Shown piece by piece: positions 24,592 through 31,619 of a stretch of 39,230 nucleotides of DNA (position 1 is its first letter; each line of letters begins with the position of its first letter). The position numbers and the translations under genes are program-made. The notes under the pieces were generated by a model. The model was not told the DNA's origin and did not search any database. It worked only from the letters and a program-made list of their open reading frames with translations. The DNA comes from Pseudomonadota bacterium (GTDB lineage: Bacteria; Bdellovibrionota; UBA1018; CAIMNF01). The stretch is from the NCBI GenBank assembly GCA_027491115.1, contig JAIXWV010000010.1:1-39230 (forward strand), read 5' to 3'.

Positions 24592-25413
24592 GTGAGCTCG
24601 AACATCACCCCATCTCCGGCGATTGCGGTTCCATCAGATACCAGCATCCGCGAAACCCTGAGGGTGATGCGCGAGAACAATGTGGGCTCGGTCTTGGTCA
24701 ACGATTATCAGTCCCCTTACGGATTCAGCGGGATTTTCACGGAGCGAGACTTGCTCAAGTGGGTCGGCGAGATCGAGAAGCACGGATCTTGGGACACGGC
24801 GATCGGTACGATCATGACCAAGAAGGTGATCACCCTCACGCCGCTGGAGATCGACCGCGCACCGGAGATCATGGTCGAGTACAATATTCGGCACATTCCG
24901 ATCGTCTATGACAGCACCGACGGCAGTCGGGTTGTGGCTGGAGTGGTTTCCATGCGGGATCTCTTCCGTGGCATGATCCAGGACCGGAAGATCGAAAAAA
25001 CAGTCCAGCAATTCAAGGGAAAGCGAACTTTGCTCCTGGCGCACTCCGATCGCGAGCGTGAAACCCAGCGTAGGCTCTTGTCCGATCACCTTGACTTGCA
25101 AGTCATGCTCGGGGATTTCGATTTGAACACCCTGATCCCTGCCATTCTCTCTGGGGACCTCTTCATTTTCGACCTCGACCGCTTCCCGCCGAATTTTTGG
25201 CCGGTGCTTCTTAAAAAACTGCTCGACGAAAAGCACCGTCCCGAAATTCTCATCATCTATGACCCATTTTTGCAGGAGCCGAAGAGTGTCCAGGTCTTGC
25301 GGCAATTGTCGAAAGGCTCTGTTCTTCATGTGTTCCCGAAACCCCTGAACCTCCTCGAGTACCTCCGAAGGATCGAGAAGTGCTTATCCGAGAGCGTCAA
25401 ATCTCCAACATGA
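24592..25413 (+). CDS. CBS-pair protein with C-terminal receiver-like domain
   Basis: A 273-residue cytoplasmic protein. Two CBS repeats lie at about 5-57 and 72-128 (GIFTERDLLKW and GVVSMRDLFRG are their matching ends). A domain with response-regulator topology follows at 144-265: KRTLLLAHSD, DLFIFDLD with D194 at the phosphoacceptor place, ILIIYDP, and the K250-P251 pair. One of the usual two N-terminal acids is missing, so it may be a degenerate receiver. CBS pairs bind adenine nucleotides; the tail may sense or pass on phosphorylation. The GTG start directly follows the MsrBA stop, with GGGAG 6 bases upstream, so it is the third gene of the redox operon. Confidence 0.82.
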   Translation: MSSNITPSPAIAVPSDTSIRETLRVMRENNVGSVLVNDYQSPYGFSGIFTERDLLKWVGEIEKHGSWDTAIGTIMTKKVITLTPLEIDRAPEIMVEYNIRHIPIVYDSTDGSRVVAGVVSMRDLFRGMIQDRKIEKTVQQFKGKRTLLLAHSDRERETQRRLLSDHLDLQVMLGDFDLNTLIPAILSGDLFIFDLDRFPPNFWPVLLKKLLDEKHRPEILIIYDPFLQEPKSVQVLRQLSKGSVLHVFPKPLNLLEYLRRIEKCLSESVKSPT

Positions 25414-25451
25414 AAATGATCGATTCAAGATGTCCCCGCGATTGAAAAATC

Positions 25452-25460
25452 TGTTAGAAT
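25452..25460 (+). promoter_or_regulatory. Extended -10 promoter of the acyl-CoA dehydrogenase gene
   Basis: TGTTAGAAT is a TGn-TATAAT-type extended -10. The predicted start is near 25467, giving a leader of about 32 bases with AAAGGA (25484-25489), nine bases before the ATG. No matching -35 is seen, which is common for extended -10 promoters. Confidence 0.5.
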
Positions 25461-25498
25461 CAGCCTGAAACAAAAAAATTGAGAAAGGATCAACAGCC

Positions 25499-26644
25499 AT
25501 GATCAGTTTCGAATTATCAGACGAGCAAAAGCAACTTCAAGAACTCGCCCGCAAGTTCGCCAAGGAAGAAATGATTCCCAAGGCGGAACACCATGACCAT
25601 ACCGGTGAGTTTCCCTTCGAAGTGACCAAGAAGGCTTGGGAACTCGGACTGATGAACACGCACATCGGGCAGGAATACGGCGGACTCGGTCTCGGCGTGT
25701 TGGACGGCATCATCATCACCGAAGAACTGGCCTACGGTTGTACCGGAATCGCCACTGCGATGGAAGCCAACGCCCTCGCTGCAGCGCCCGTGATGGTCGC
25801 CGGTAATGACGAGCAAAAGAAGCAGTTTCTCGGCATGTTGACGAACGAGCCAAAATACGCGGCTTACTGTGTGACCGAGCCGGGTGCAGGTTCCGACGTC
25901 GCCGGCATCACGACCACGGCCAAAAAAGTCGGCGATGAGTACGTGATCAATGGCGCGAAGATGTGGATCACCAACGCCAGCGTCGCCTCCTGGTACTTTG
26001 TTCTGGCTTACACGGATCCTTCGCAGAAACACCGTGGAATGAGCGGCTTTCTGGTTCCACGCGACACCCCGGGCATCACCGTGGGTCGTAAGGAAGACAA
26101 TCTCGGCCAGCGCGCCTCTGACACTCGTGGCCTCACATTCGAAGACGTGAAGATTCCCGCCAAGTATCGTCTCGGAAATGAAGGCGATGGCTTCAAGATC
26201 GCCATGAGCGCCTTCGACCACACCCGTCCGGTGGTGGCTGCAGGAGCCGTGGGTCTCGCCCGCCGGGCGATGGACGAGTCGATCAACTACGCGTCGACCC
26301 GCAAGACTTTCGGAACTCCGATTGCGAGCTACCAGGCCATCAGCTTCATGATCGCCGACATGGCGAAGGACATCGAGGCTGCGCGTTATCTGGTCTGGCG
26401 CGCCGGTTGGGAAATCGACCAAGGTCGCCGGAACACCAAGTTCGCAGCTTTCGCCAAGGCCTATGCCGCAGACATGGCCATGAAGGTCGCCACTGACGCG
26501 GTTCAGGTGTTCGGAGGGTACGGGTACTCGAAGGAATATCCGGTCGAGAAACTCATGCGCGATGCCAAGATCTACCAGATCTACGAAGGCACTTCGCAGA
26601 TCCAGCGTTTGATCATCGCAAAAGAGATCTTCGAACGTCGTTGA
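25499..26644 (+). CDS. Acyl-CoA dehydrogenase
   Basis: A 381-residue FAD enzyme of fatty-acid beta-oxidation, catalysing alpha,beta-dehydrogenation of acyl-CoA. Seen: [14 protein letters not shown] and KMWITNA (FAD-binding loop), [14 protein letters not shown], an Arg-containing [11 protein letters not shown] block, and the C-terminal [27 protein letters not shown]. There E363 is the catalytic base expected in short/medium-chain enzymes. The full family length is present. The chain-length specificity (short, medium or branched) is not readable with confidence. Its own extended -10 promoter lies upstream, and its stop is 26 bases before the downstream lipoprotein gene, which is probably co-transcribed but functionally unrelated. 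Confidence 0.96.
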   Translation: MISFELSDEQKQLQELARKFAKEEMIPKAEHHDHTGEFPFEVTKKAWELGLMNTHIGQEYGGLGLGVLDGIIITEELAYGCTGIATAMEANALAAAPVMVAGNDEQKKQFLGMLTNEPKYAAYCVTEPGAGSDVAGITTTAKKVGDEYVINGAKMWITNASVASWYFVLAYTDPSQKHRGMSGFLVPRDTPGITVGRKEDNLGQRASDTRGLTFEDVKIPAKYRLGNEGDGFKIAMSAFDHTRPVVAAGAVGLARRAMDESINYASTRKTFGTPIASYQAISFMIADMAKDIEAARYLVWRAGWEIDQGRRNTKFAAFAKAYAADMAMKVATDAVQVFGGYGYSKEYPVEKLMRDAKIYQIYEGTSQIQRLIIAKEIFERR

Positions 26645-26670
26645 AGACTTCAGGCACAGGAACAGGAATG

Positions 26671-27567
26671 ATGAAGCCCCTCTTCGCGGCCTCGATCCTC
26701 TTCCTGTGCCTATCCGCTTGCGGGAAGCTCAACTTCGACCCCCAGCCGGTGGTGGGAGACGATTTTTCACCGAATTCCATTTCCGGGCTCAGTTTTTGGC
26801 TGCGCGCGGACCAGGGGGTGAGCACCGATCCTTCGAATGACAATGTCACCTCTTGGGTCGAGTCGATTTCTGGAACCATGAGTTTTATTGCCCCTTTGGG
26901 TTTCGGGACGGTGACGCCGCCGGTGTTCAGTGCATCCAATGTCAATTTCGGGGGAAGGCCAACTGTCGGTTTTGGTGTCTCGAGTGGGAGCGCCCTCAAG
27001 CACCTTCAGGTCGACTCCGCTAACGTGCCGGCGTTGTGTGATGGGACCTACACCATGTTCGCGGTGATCCGGCCGAACATGGTCGTGGATGGAATCAATA
27101 CATACTCCTATTTGAACTTTACGAGTATGAACAACACGCTGGCGAGAGCCGCCGTGTCTTACAACACGGCGGCGCCTCCCGGTCATAACTTCACTTATGA
27201 TCTCACCGACTTTTCCAGCCCTCAGAAATGGGTATATGCCTTCAACAGTACCTTGGCGCGATTCTCGACCGGAGTTGTGGCGATGGGCGCTGTATTCAGT
27301 GTTTCAGGTGGTGCGACGACCTTGTTTCGGGATGGGTTGACCAATGTCTTGCCGAATTCAAGTAGCTTGTCCTATACCGGAGGCTGTTCTACTGTAACGG
27401 CAAAAGTGGGATTCCTTTCCAATTCAACCGGGGTTCTTGCAAGCACCCTCGACATCGCCGAGTTGATGATTTACGACTGGCCGCTCGGTGCCACCGAGCT
27501 GAACGCGCTCGGATGTTACGCCAAAAAGAAGTACGGGATTCCCGGATACACCGGCACTTGTAATTGA
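26671..27567 (+). CDS. Lipoprotein with LamG/concanavalin-like domain
   Basis: A 298-residue lipoprotein. The signal (MKPLFAASILFLC) ends in the lipobox LSAC (Cys 17). The mature region resembles LamG/concanavalin-A-like lectin modules: ISGLSFWLRADQGV near the start, VTSWVES, then GRPTVGF, a YTMFAVIRP strand, and the closing DIAELMIYDWPLGATELNALGCYAKKKYGI. This last is the conserved edge seen in LamG-containing surface proteins. It probably binds glycans or proteins at the surface. Start ATG 26671 (or 26668) with AGGA 6-9 bases upstream; the in-frame TTG at 26641 is rejected. It is convergent with the FecR gene, with a 9-base gap. Confidence 0.78.
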   Translation: MKPLFAASILFLCLSACGKLNFDPQPVVGDDFSPNSISGLSFWLRADQGVSTDPSNDNVTSWVESISGTMSFIAPLGFGTVTPPVFSASNVNFGGRPTVGFGVSSGSALKHLQVDSANVPALCDGTYTMFAVIRPNMVVDGINTYSYLNFTSMNNTLARAAVSYNTAAPPGHNFTYDLTDFSSPQKWVYAFNSTLARFSTGVVAMGAVFSVSGGATTLFRDGLTNVLPNSSSLSYTGGCSTVTAKVGFLSNSTGVLASTLDIAELMIYDWPLGATELNALGCYAKKKYGIPGYTGTCN

Positions 27568-27576
27568 GACTCCGAT

Positions 27577-28734
27577 TCAGTTCGAACCGAACTCGATCCC
27601 CACGTGGTACACCGCCGTCGGATCCGGCACTGCGCCTTTGCGATCATAGAAGCTCATGCCGAGCACCAGGCCCCGGATCGGGGCGCTCCGGGGGGATGCG
27701 CCCAGGATGAGGTGTGCGAAAAAAAACGGTCCCGCATTCGTGTACTGGCCCCAGCTTTCGTGTCCGATCCCGGCTTCGGCGACCAAGCCACGCGTGAGGC
27801 TGACCCGCCCACCGAGGCCGACCCGCGTGCACAAAACCCACTGGCGAGGGGCTCCCAATCGGAGCGGAAATCCAGCCAGATATCCCACCAGTCCGAGGCG
27901 GTTCATCAAGCGAACTTGAGGGTTCCAGGACAACTGTCCGGTGTAGTCCCAGCCCAGGGTATTCCGCTGAAAAATGTAACTCGCGCCGATTCGAAAGCGT
28001 GAAAAATGGGTCTCTTGGATTCTGGTTTCCGAATCGGATTCGGGCTCGCCCGCAAACGGATTCCGAGGGTCGAGTCCGTAAGTTTCGGGGGTCATGCGTT
28101 TTCCGTCGAGTTCGCGCTCGTAGGAATTCGGATCGAAATTCCTGACGGCGCCAATGGGCAAGTTGGCACTCGTTGCATTGGCCAGCCATTCGCCACCCTT
28201 GACCGGAGCTCCTGCTCCTTTGGCGAGTGTTCCCTCGTCACCCGCAACTTCCACCAGTCCCTCGAGCACACGGGTGTCTGAATTCACGCCGTCAAAGCTC
28301 ATCACAAAGTCGGTTCCGCGTACGCCCATCACCGCGGCGCGGTTCTTGAAGAGGTAGTGGTGGCGTACGGCTTTGCGATCGAGCTTGCGGATGATTCCCC
28401 GGACCGAGCCCTTCGAGAGCTCATTGGTTTCGACTCCGTCGATCTTGGCCTTGACCTCGAACTTGGTCCCCGGACCCAGCAGCGCGCGGGATCCGTCCGG
28501 ATAGGTGAGAAGCGCCGAGGCGGTTTCGTCCGTCTCGATGATCTCACCGACCTCGAGCACCCGGCCCGGCTCGGCGGGCTGCACGTAGCCGTTCCAGCCG
28601 ATGATCTTGGCTTTTCCTTTGACCAGTGCCGAGAGCACCGGGCGGTCCCCGGCCCAGCCGTGAGCCATGTCAGAAAGCAGCCCCTGCGATACGAAGAGGC
28701 TCGTCATGATCGCAAAGAAACGGATCGCCTTCAT
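27577..28734 (-). CDS. Exported FecR-domain protein with C-terminal outer-membrane barrel-like region
   Basis: A 385-residue protein: signal peptide to about residue 28, then a FecR domain at about 60-190. This has the typical VGEIIETDETASALLTYPDGSRALLGPGTKFEV, KGSVRGIIRK and GVRGTDFVMSF-x-VLEGLVEV blocks. An Asn/Glu-rich linker follows, then about 130 residues of alternating amphipathic strands (FRIGASYIFQR, RLMNRLGLVGYLAG, GLVAEAGIGHES, GIEFGSN at the end) that look like an outer-membrane barrel. Classical FecR is an anti-sigma partner; here neither a sigma factor nor a TonB receptor is adjacent, so this belongs to the exported FecR-domain type. It starts 2 bases after the rsgA stop, with AGGGG 8 bases before the ATG, so it is in that operon. 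Confidence 0.85.
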   Translation of the reverse strand: MKAIRFFAIMTSLFVSQGLLSDMAHGWAGDRPVLSALVKGKAKIIGWNGYVQPAEPGRVLEVGEIIETDETASALLTYPDGSRALLGPGTKFEVKAKIDGVETNELSKGSVRGIIRKLDRKAVRHHYLFKNRAAVMGVRGTDFVMSFDGVNSDTRVLEGLVEVAGDEGTLAKGAGAPVKGGEWLANATSANLPIGAVRNFDPNSYERELDGKRMTPETYGLDPRNPFAGEPESDSETRIQETHFSRFRIGASYIFQRNTLGWDYTGQLSWNPQVRLMNRLGLVGYLAGFPLRLGAPRQWVLCTRVGLGGRVSLTRGLVAEAGIGHESWGQYTNAGPFFFAHLILGASPRSAPIRGLVLGMSFYDRKGAVPDPTAVYHVGIEFGSN

Positions 28735-28736
28735 TC

Positions 28737-29606
28737 TTATCGCCCCTCATCCTCGAGAGCCGCACGGATTCGAGTGTAACTCTCAAAACGGGGGAGGTGC
28801 GAGTACGCCTCCCGCTTTTCTTGCAACTCAAACAGCTCAGGAAAGTACTGGATGAGATCCTTCGCGTCGACCCCGATCAATCCGAACTCCTTGATGCCCG
28901 GAGTGTCGATGAAGCGGGTTCCGCCTCCCACTGGAATCAGCTTCGACACCGTGGTGGTGTGCTTTCCTTTTCCGGTCGCCTTGCTGATCTCGCCGACCCG
29001 GCCGACCACCTCGCCAAAGAGCGCAGAAAGAAGTGAAGTCTTGCCGACTCCCGAGTGTCCGCAAAAAACAGAGGTCTTGCCCTTCAGCATGTCCCGGAGC
29101 GTGTCCACCCCTTCGCCGGTCTGGGTCGAAACCGGCACACAACGGTAACCGAGATCCTCATACAGTTTCCAAGGAGCTTCTTCGCCCGCGCGAAGATCCA
29201 TCTTGTTGATGACCAGAATCGGCCGGATCTGCGCGACAGTCGTCGCAATCAGGAAGCGATCCACCAAGCCCGGAGAAAAATCCGGATCATGGAGTGAGGT
29301 GGTGATCACCACGAAGTCCACATTGGCGGCGATGGTGTGCATGATCTTGCCTTCTCGACCGGGCGCCCGTCTGACAATCGAGTTCGTCCGGGGCAGCAGC
29401 TCCTCGATCACGCCATCCTTCGAGCCGTAGGCGTGGATCTGCACCCGGTCACCCGGAGCGACCGGCGATCGTTCGCGCCATTCGGCGTCCCGGTCCACAA
29501 TCTGGCCCCTGCGATAAGGACAGAGCACCTTCTGGTTCTCGTCTTCGTCGAGGATCACGTTCGCCATCTTCGGAAACACTTCGCTGACGGTTCCTGTTTT
29601 TTTCAT
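28737..29606 (-). CDS. rsgA: Ribosome small-subunit maturation GTPase RsgA lacking its zinc knuckle
   Basis: A 289-residue circularly permuted GTPase that helps late 30S maturation. Seen: an N-terminal OB-fold region, then motifs in the permuted order G4 NKMD (134-137), G1 GHSGVGKTS (183-191), G2-like KGKHTTT (203-209) and G3 DTPG (234-237), then EFGL. After QYFPELFEL, E. coli RsgA has a zinc knuckle (C-x4-C-x-H-x5-C). Here that stretch is missing and the chain passes directly to RFESYTRI. The DNA is continuous with no frameshift evident. The start overlaps the methyltransferase stop (ATGA), so the operon order is methyltransferase, rsgA, FecR protein. Confidence 0.93.
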   Translation of the reverse strand: MKKTGTVSEVFPKMANVILDEDENQKVLCPYRRGQIVDRDAEWRERSPVAPGDRVQIHAYGSKDGVIEELLPRTNSIVRRAPGREGKIMHTIAANVDFVVITTSLHDPDFSPGLVDRFLIATTVAQIRPILVINKMDLRAGEEAPWKLYEDLGYRCVPVSTQTGEGVDTLRDMLKGKTSVFCGHSGVGKTSLLSALFGEVVGRVGEISKATGKGKHTTTVSKLIPVGGGTRFIDTPGIKEFGLIGVDAKDLIQYFPELFELQEKREAYSHLPRFESYTRIRAALEDEGR

Positions 29607-30286
29607 GGGCGTCTCGCCAGGATGGCGATCACATCGACTCCGTGATCCCGGTATTCTTTGAAGCTCAGGGTTTGAAAATCCTTGAAGGCCGCCTTGAGAG
29701 TGGAGCTCTTCACCAAGAAGTCATCGGGAGTGGTTCCGGCAGCGGGCTTGCCGGTGTCGGCTTTGACGTAAACCATGATGTGCCCTCCGGGCTTGACCAC
29801 TTGTTTGAATTTCGGAATCAACTGTTCCATGTAAAAGAGCGACACGAATACAAAGTCGTAAGTTTGCAGAGGATAAGCATAGGTGGTCAGATCGGCGACA
29901 ATGCCTTTCACCGAGACGTGTTGGGATCGGGCCAATTCAACAGCACGATCCACGGCAATGGGCGACAAATCGACTCCGTCCACCTGGAATCCATGGCGAG
30001 CGAGGTAAACGGCGTTGCGGCCCTCTCCCATTGCGGGGACAAAGGCGCGTCCCTTTTTTCGCACCCGGTGTAGATTCTCTTTCAGGAAGCCGACCGCCTC
30101 TTTGCCGAATACATTCGATTTGTGCTCGTAGAAGCTATCCCAGATCGAACGATCTTCATCCGGGCTGTCGCCGGTGACCGCTTCGTAACCCGACAGAGCA
30201 GAAGGGGGGGCGCTCCATGCAGAACCCCCCGCCCCGGAACAGGCGATGAAGAGGCAAAAAATTGAGATCGCAAAGCGGGCGGTCAT
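29603..30286 (-). CDS. SAM-dependent methyltransferase with an apparent export signal
   Basis: A 227-residue class-I methyltransferase, TehB/UbiE-like: AFVPAMGEGRNAVYLARHGF (motif I, with GEGRN), VDGVDLSP (acidic end of strand 2), KGIVADLTTY, YDFVFVSLF, and VVKPGGHIMVYV. The first about 25 residues are a typical lipoprotein/export signal (MTARFAISIFCLFIACSGAG), which is unexpected because SAM is cytoplasmic. The start could be a mis-call, but no better downstream ATG with a ribosome site precedes the domain. Upstream, TTGACG-N17-TAGGAT ends 9 bases before the ATG, giving almost no leader. It is the first gene of the operon with rsgA and the FecR protein. The substrate is unknown. Confidence 0.85.
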   Translation of the reverse strand: MTARFAISIFCLFIACSGAGGSAWSAPPSALSGYEAVTGDSPDEDRSIWDSFYEHKSNVFGKEAVGFLKENLHRVRKKGRAFVPAMGEGRNAVYLARHGFQVDGVDLSPIAVDRAVELARSQHVSVKGIVADLTTYAYPLQTYDFVFVSLFYMEQLIPKFKQVVKPGGHIMVYVKADTGKPAAGTTPDDFLVKSSTLKAAFKDFQTLSFKEYRDHGVDVIAILARRP

Positions 30287-30295
30287 TCCTGCAAA

Positions 30296-30324
30296 ATCCT
30301 ACGAAATTCCCGTGACTCCGTCAA
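30296..30324 (-). promoter_or_regulatory. Promoter of the methyltransferase-rsgA-FecR operon
   Basis: On the minus strand TTGACG (30319-30324), 17 bases, TAGGAT (30296-30301). The -10 ends 9 bases before the ATG, so the predicted leader is about 2-4 bases. The only purine-rich stretch (AGGA) directly abuts the ATG and is too close to serve as a ribosome site. Confidence 0.55.
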
Positions 30325-30328
30325 AGAG

Positions 30329-30351
30329 ATGCTCCAAAATATCGGGAGCAT
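30329..30351 (+). promoter_or_regulatory. Hairpin that could hide the ribosome site of the PilZ gene
   Basis: ATGCTCC (30329-30335) can pair with GGAGCAT (30345-30351) around a 9-base loop. The 3' arm contains the GGGAG-type ribosome site and most of the ATG at 30350. If transcribed, the stem would hide the site, giving a possible translational control point. The 5' arm itself begins with an in-frame ATG (30329). Confidence 0.35.
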
Positions 30352-31090
30352 GAAGTGCTCCCGGACCCTGTGGGTCGCCACCTTGTTCATGATCGCTTTC
30401 CCACTGGTGTACCCCTCGTTCACCGCGATGCTGTTTCAGTTCGGATCGAAAGGGGTCGTGTCACTCGGGCTCTCTCCGTTCTTTTACCTGACCTCAGCAC
30501 TCTGGGTGGCCTCCGGAATCGGGATTCAGACCCTTCGGCACTGGTCCTGGTACACCTTCGGTGTTGCAGAGGCCCTCACGGTGTACTTGAATGCGTGGAG
30601 CTTGGTGGCCAACAGTGAATCCGAGTACAAGGTGTTCGCCTTCGGTGTGATTTTATTGGTTCAGTATCTGGCCTTCAAATTAGTAGCCCGTGAGCTTCGT
30701 GTGCCTTACCTGTTTCCGCGCATCAAGTGGTGGGAGAGCGGCATCGCCGGAATGCACCATGTTCAAGCTCGCATCCTCCACCCGCGGGGTCCGGAGGGGG
30801 TGTTCGAAGCGCAACTTTTGGATGTGAGCCCAAAAGGCTGTTTTTTGAAAATCCCTGTTGATTTCGGCTTCGGGGAAGCGGTTCGTATTCGGGTCGCCGC
30901 CTACGAACAAGAAATCGATCTCCCGGGCACCATCGTGTGGAACGCCAAGAGTTCGGTGACCCACCCTAAAGGAATCGGCGTGCAGTTCGGCGTGCTCGAG
31001 CGCGCTCAGCGCCGCAAGCTTCGGCAGATCGCAAAACAGTTCAACCAAGAAAAGGCACTGACCCGTGGACTCCCGGTCATATCTTCTTGA
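30350..31090 (+). CDS. Membrane protein with C-terminal PilZ domain
   Basis: A 246-residue protein (from ATG 30350; ATG 30329 would add 7). The N-terminal half has about four membrane spans (LWVATLFMIAFPLVY; SLGLSPFFYLTSALWVASGIG; WYTFGVAEALTVYL; FGVILLVQYLAFKLV). The C-terminal half is a PilZ-type domain. It contains an RILHPR element, then LLDVSPKGCFLK, matching the (D/N)xSxxG c-di-GMP site, a beta-barrel strand set and a final GIGVQF-x-L block. PilZ proteins bind c-di-GMP and change behaviour at the membrane. The coupled downstream gene is tadA (26-base overlap), so the two are co-transcribed although unrelated in function. Confidence 0.8.
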   Translation: MKCSRTLWVATLFMIAFPLVYPSFTAMLFQFGSKGVVSLGLSPFFYLTSALWVASGIGIQTLRHWSWYTFGVAEALTVYLNAWSLVANSESEYKVFAFGVILLVQYLAFKLVARELRVPYLFPRIKWWESGIAGMHHVQARILHPRGPEGVFEAQLLDVSPKGCFLKIPVDFGFGEAVRIRVAAYEQEIDLPGTIVWNAKSSVTHPKGIGVQFGVLERAQRRKLRQIAKQFNQEKALTRGLPVISS

Positions 31091-31523
31091 GGCGCTGAAG
31101 CTGGCTCAAGAGGCGGCCTTGCGGGGCGAAGTGCCGGTTGGCGCAATCGTGGTGAATGAGGGGGCAGTGATCGGGCGCGGTTCGAACACCCGTGAGGCCG
31201 ATCAAGATCCGACCGGTCACGCCGAAATGATCGCCATCCACGAGGCTTGCCGGAATCTCGGATCCTGGCGACTGGTAGATTGCGAGCTCTACGTGACGCT
31301 TGAGCCTTGCCCGATGTGTCTCGCCGCCTGCCAGCAGGCGCGGATCAGGCGGGTGGTGTATGGCGCCAAGGACGAAAAGGGCGGGGCGATCTGTTTGGGC
31401 TTCCATGTGCACGACCATCCCCGGCTGAACCACCGTTTTGCGGTGGAGCACGAGCCGGTCGAGGAGTGTGGCGAGGTACTGCGGGAGTTCTTCAGGAATC
31501 TGCGGCGCGGCTCAGGCGGCTGA
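31065..31523 (+). CDS. tadA: tRNA-specific adenosine deaminase
   Basis: A 152-residue TadA, which makes inosine at the wobble position of tRNA-Arg(ACG). Zinc site: HAE (H52, with E54 as proton shuttle) and PCPMC (C82, C85). Family blocks GEVPVGAIVV, GRGSNTRE and YVTLEPCPMCLAACQQARIRRVVYGAKDEKGGA are present, and the length is normal. The GTG start (31065) has AAAGG 9 bases upstream, inside the PilZ gene, and overlaps that gene by 26 bases. About 96 bases without a gene follow, containing a T-rich stretch (31549-31560) with no convincing stem. Confidence 0.96.
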   Translation: MDSRSYLLEALKLAQEAALRGEVPVGAIVVNEGAVIGRGSNTREADQDPTGHAEMIAIHEACRNLGSWRLVDCELYVTLEPCPMCLAACQQARIRRVVYGAKDEKGGAICLGFHVHDHPRLNHRFAVEHEPVEECGEVLREFFRNLRRGSGG

Positions 31524-31584
31524 CTTCAGAAGCACCTGAAATATATGCGCTTTATTTTTTATGGCGGGGCCTGTTAAAAACCGC

Positions 31585-31613
31585 TTAATCTAGTCAACTA
31601 TTTGACCGATACT
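31585..31613 (+). promoter_or_regulatory. Candidate promoter for the RDD gene
   Basis: TTAATC (31585-31590), 17 bases, GATACT (31608-31613), ending 6 bases before the ATG at 31620. No Shine-Dalgarno sequence is present, so the gene may be read from a leaderless mRNA. The -35 is weak. Confidence 0.3.
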
Positions 31614-31619
31614 GATCAT

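Noticed and set aside
25517-26422. A 301-codon minus-strand frame opposite the acyl-CoA dehydrogenase gene
   Set aside because: His/Gly/Val-rich antisense shadow with no family features.
27579-27593. AGTTCG-aac-CGAACT hairpin between the convergent lipoprotein and FecR genes as a terminator
   Set aside because: It lies inside the last codons of the FecR gene and is not followed by T's on either strand.
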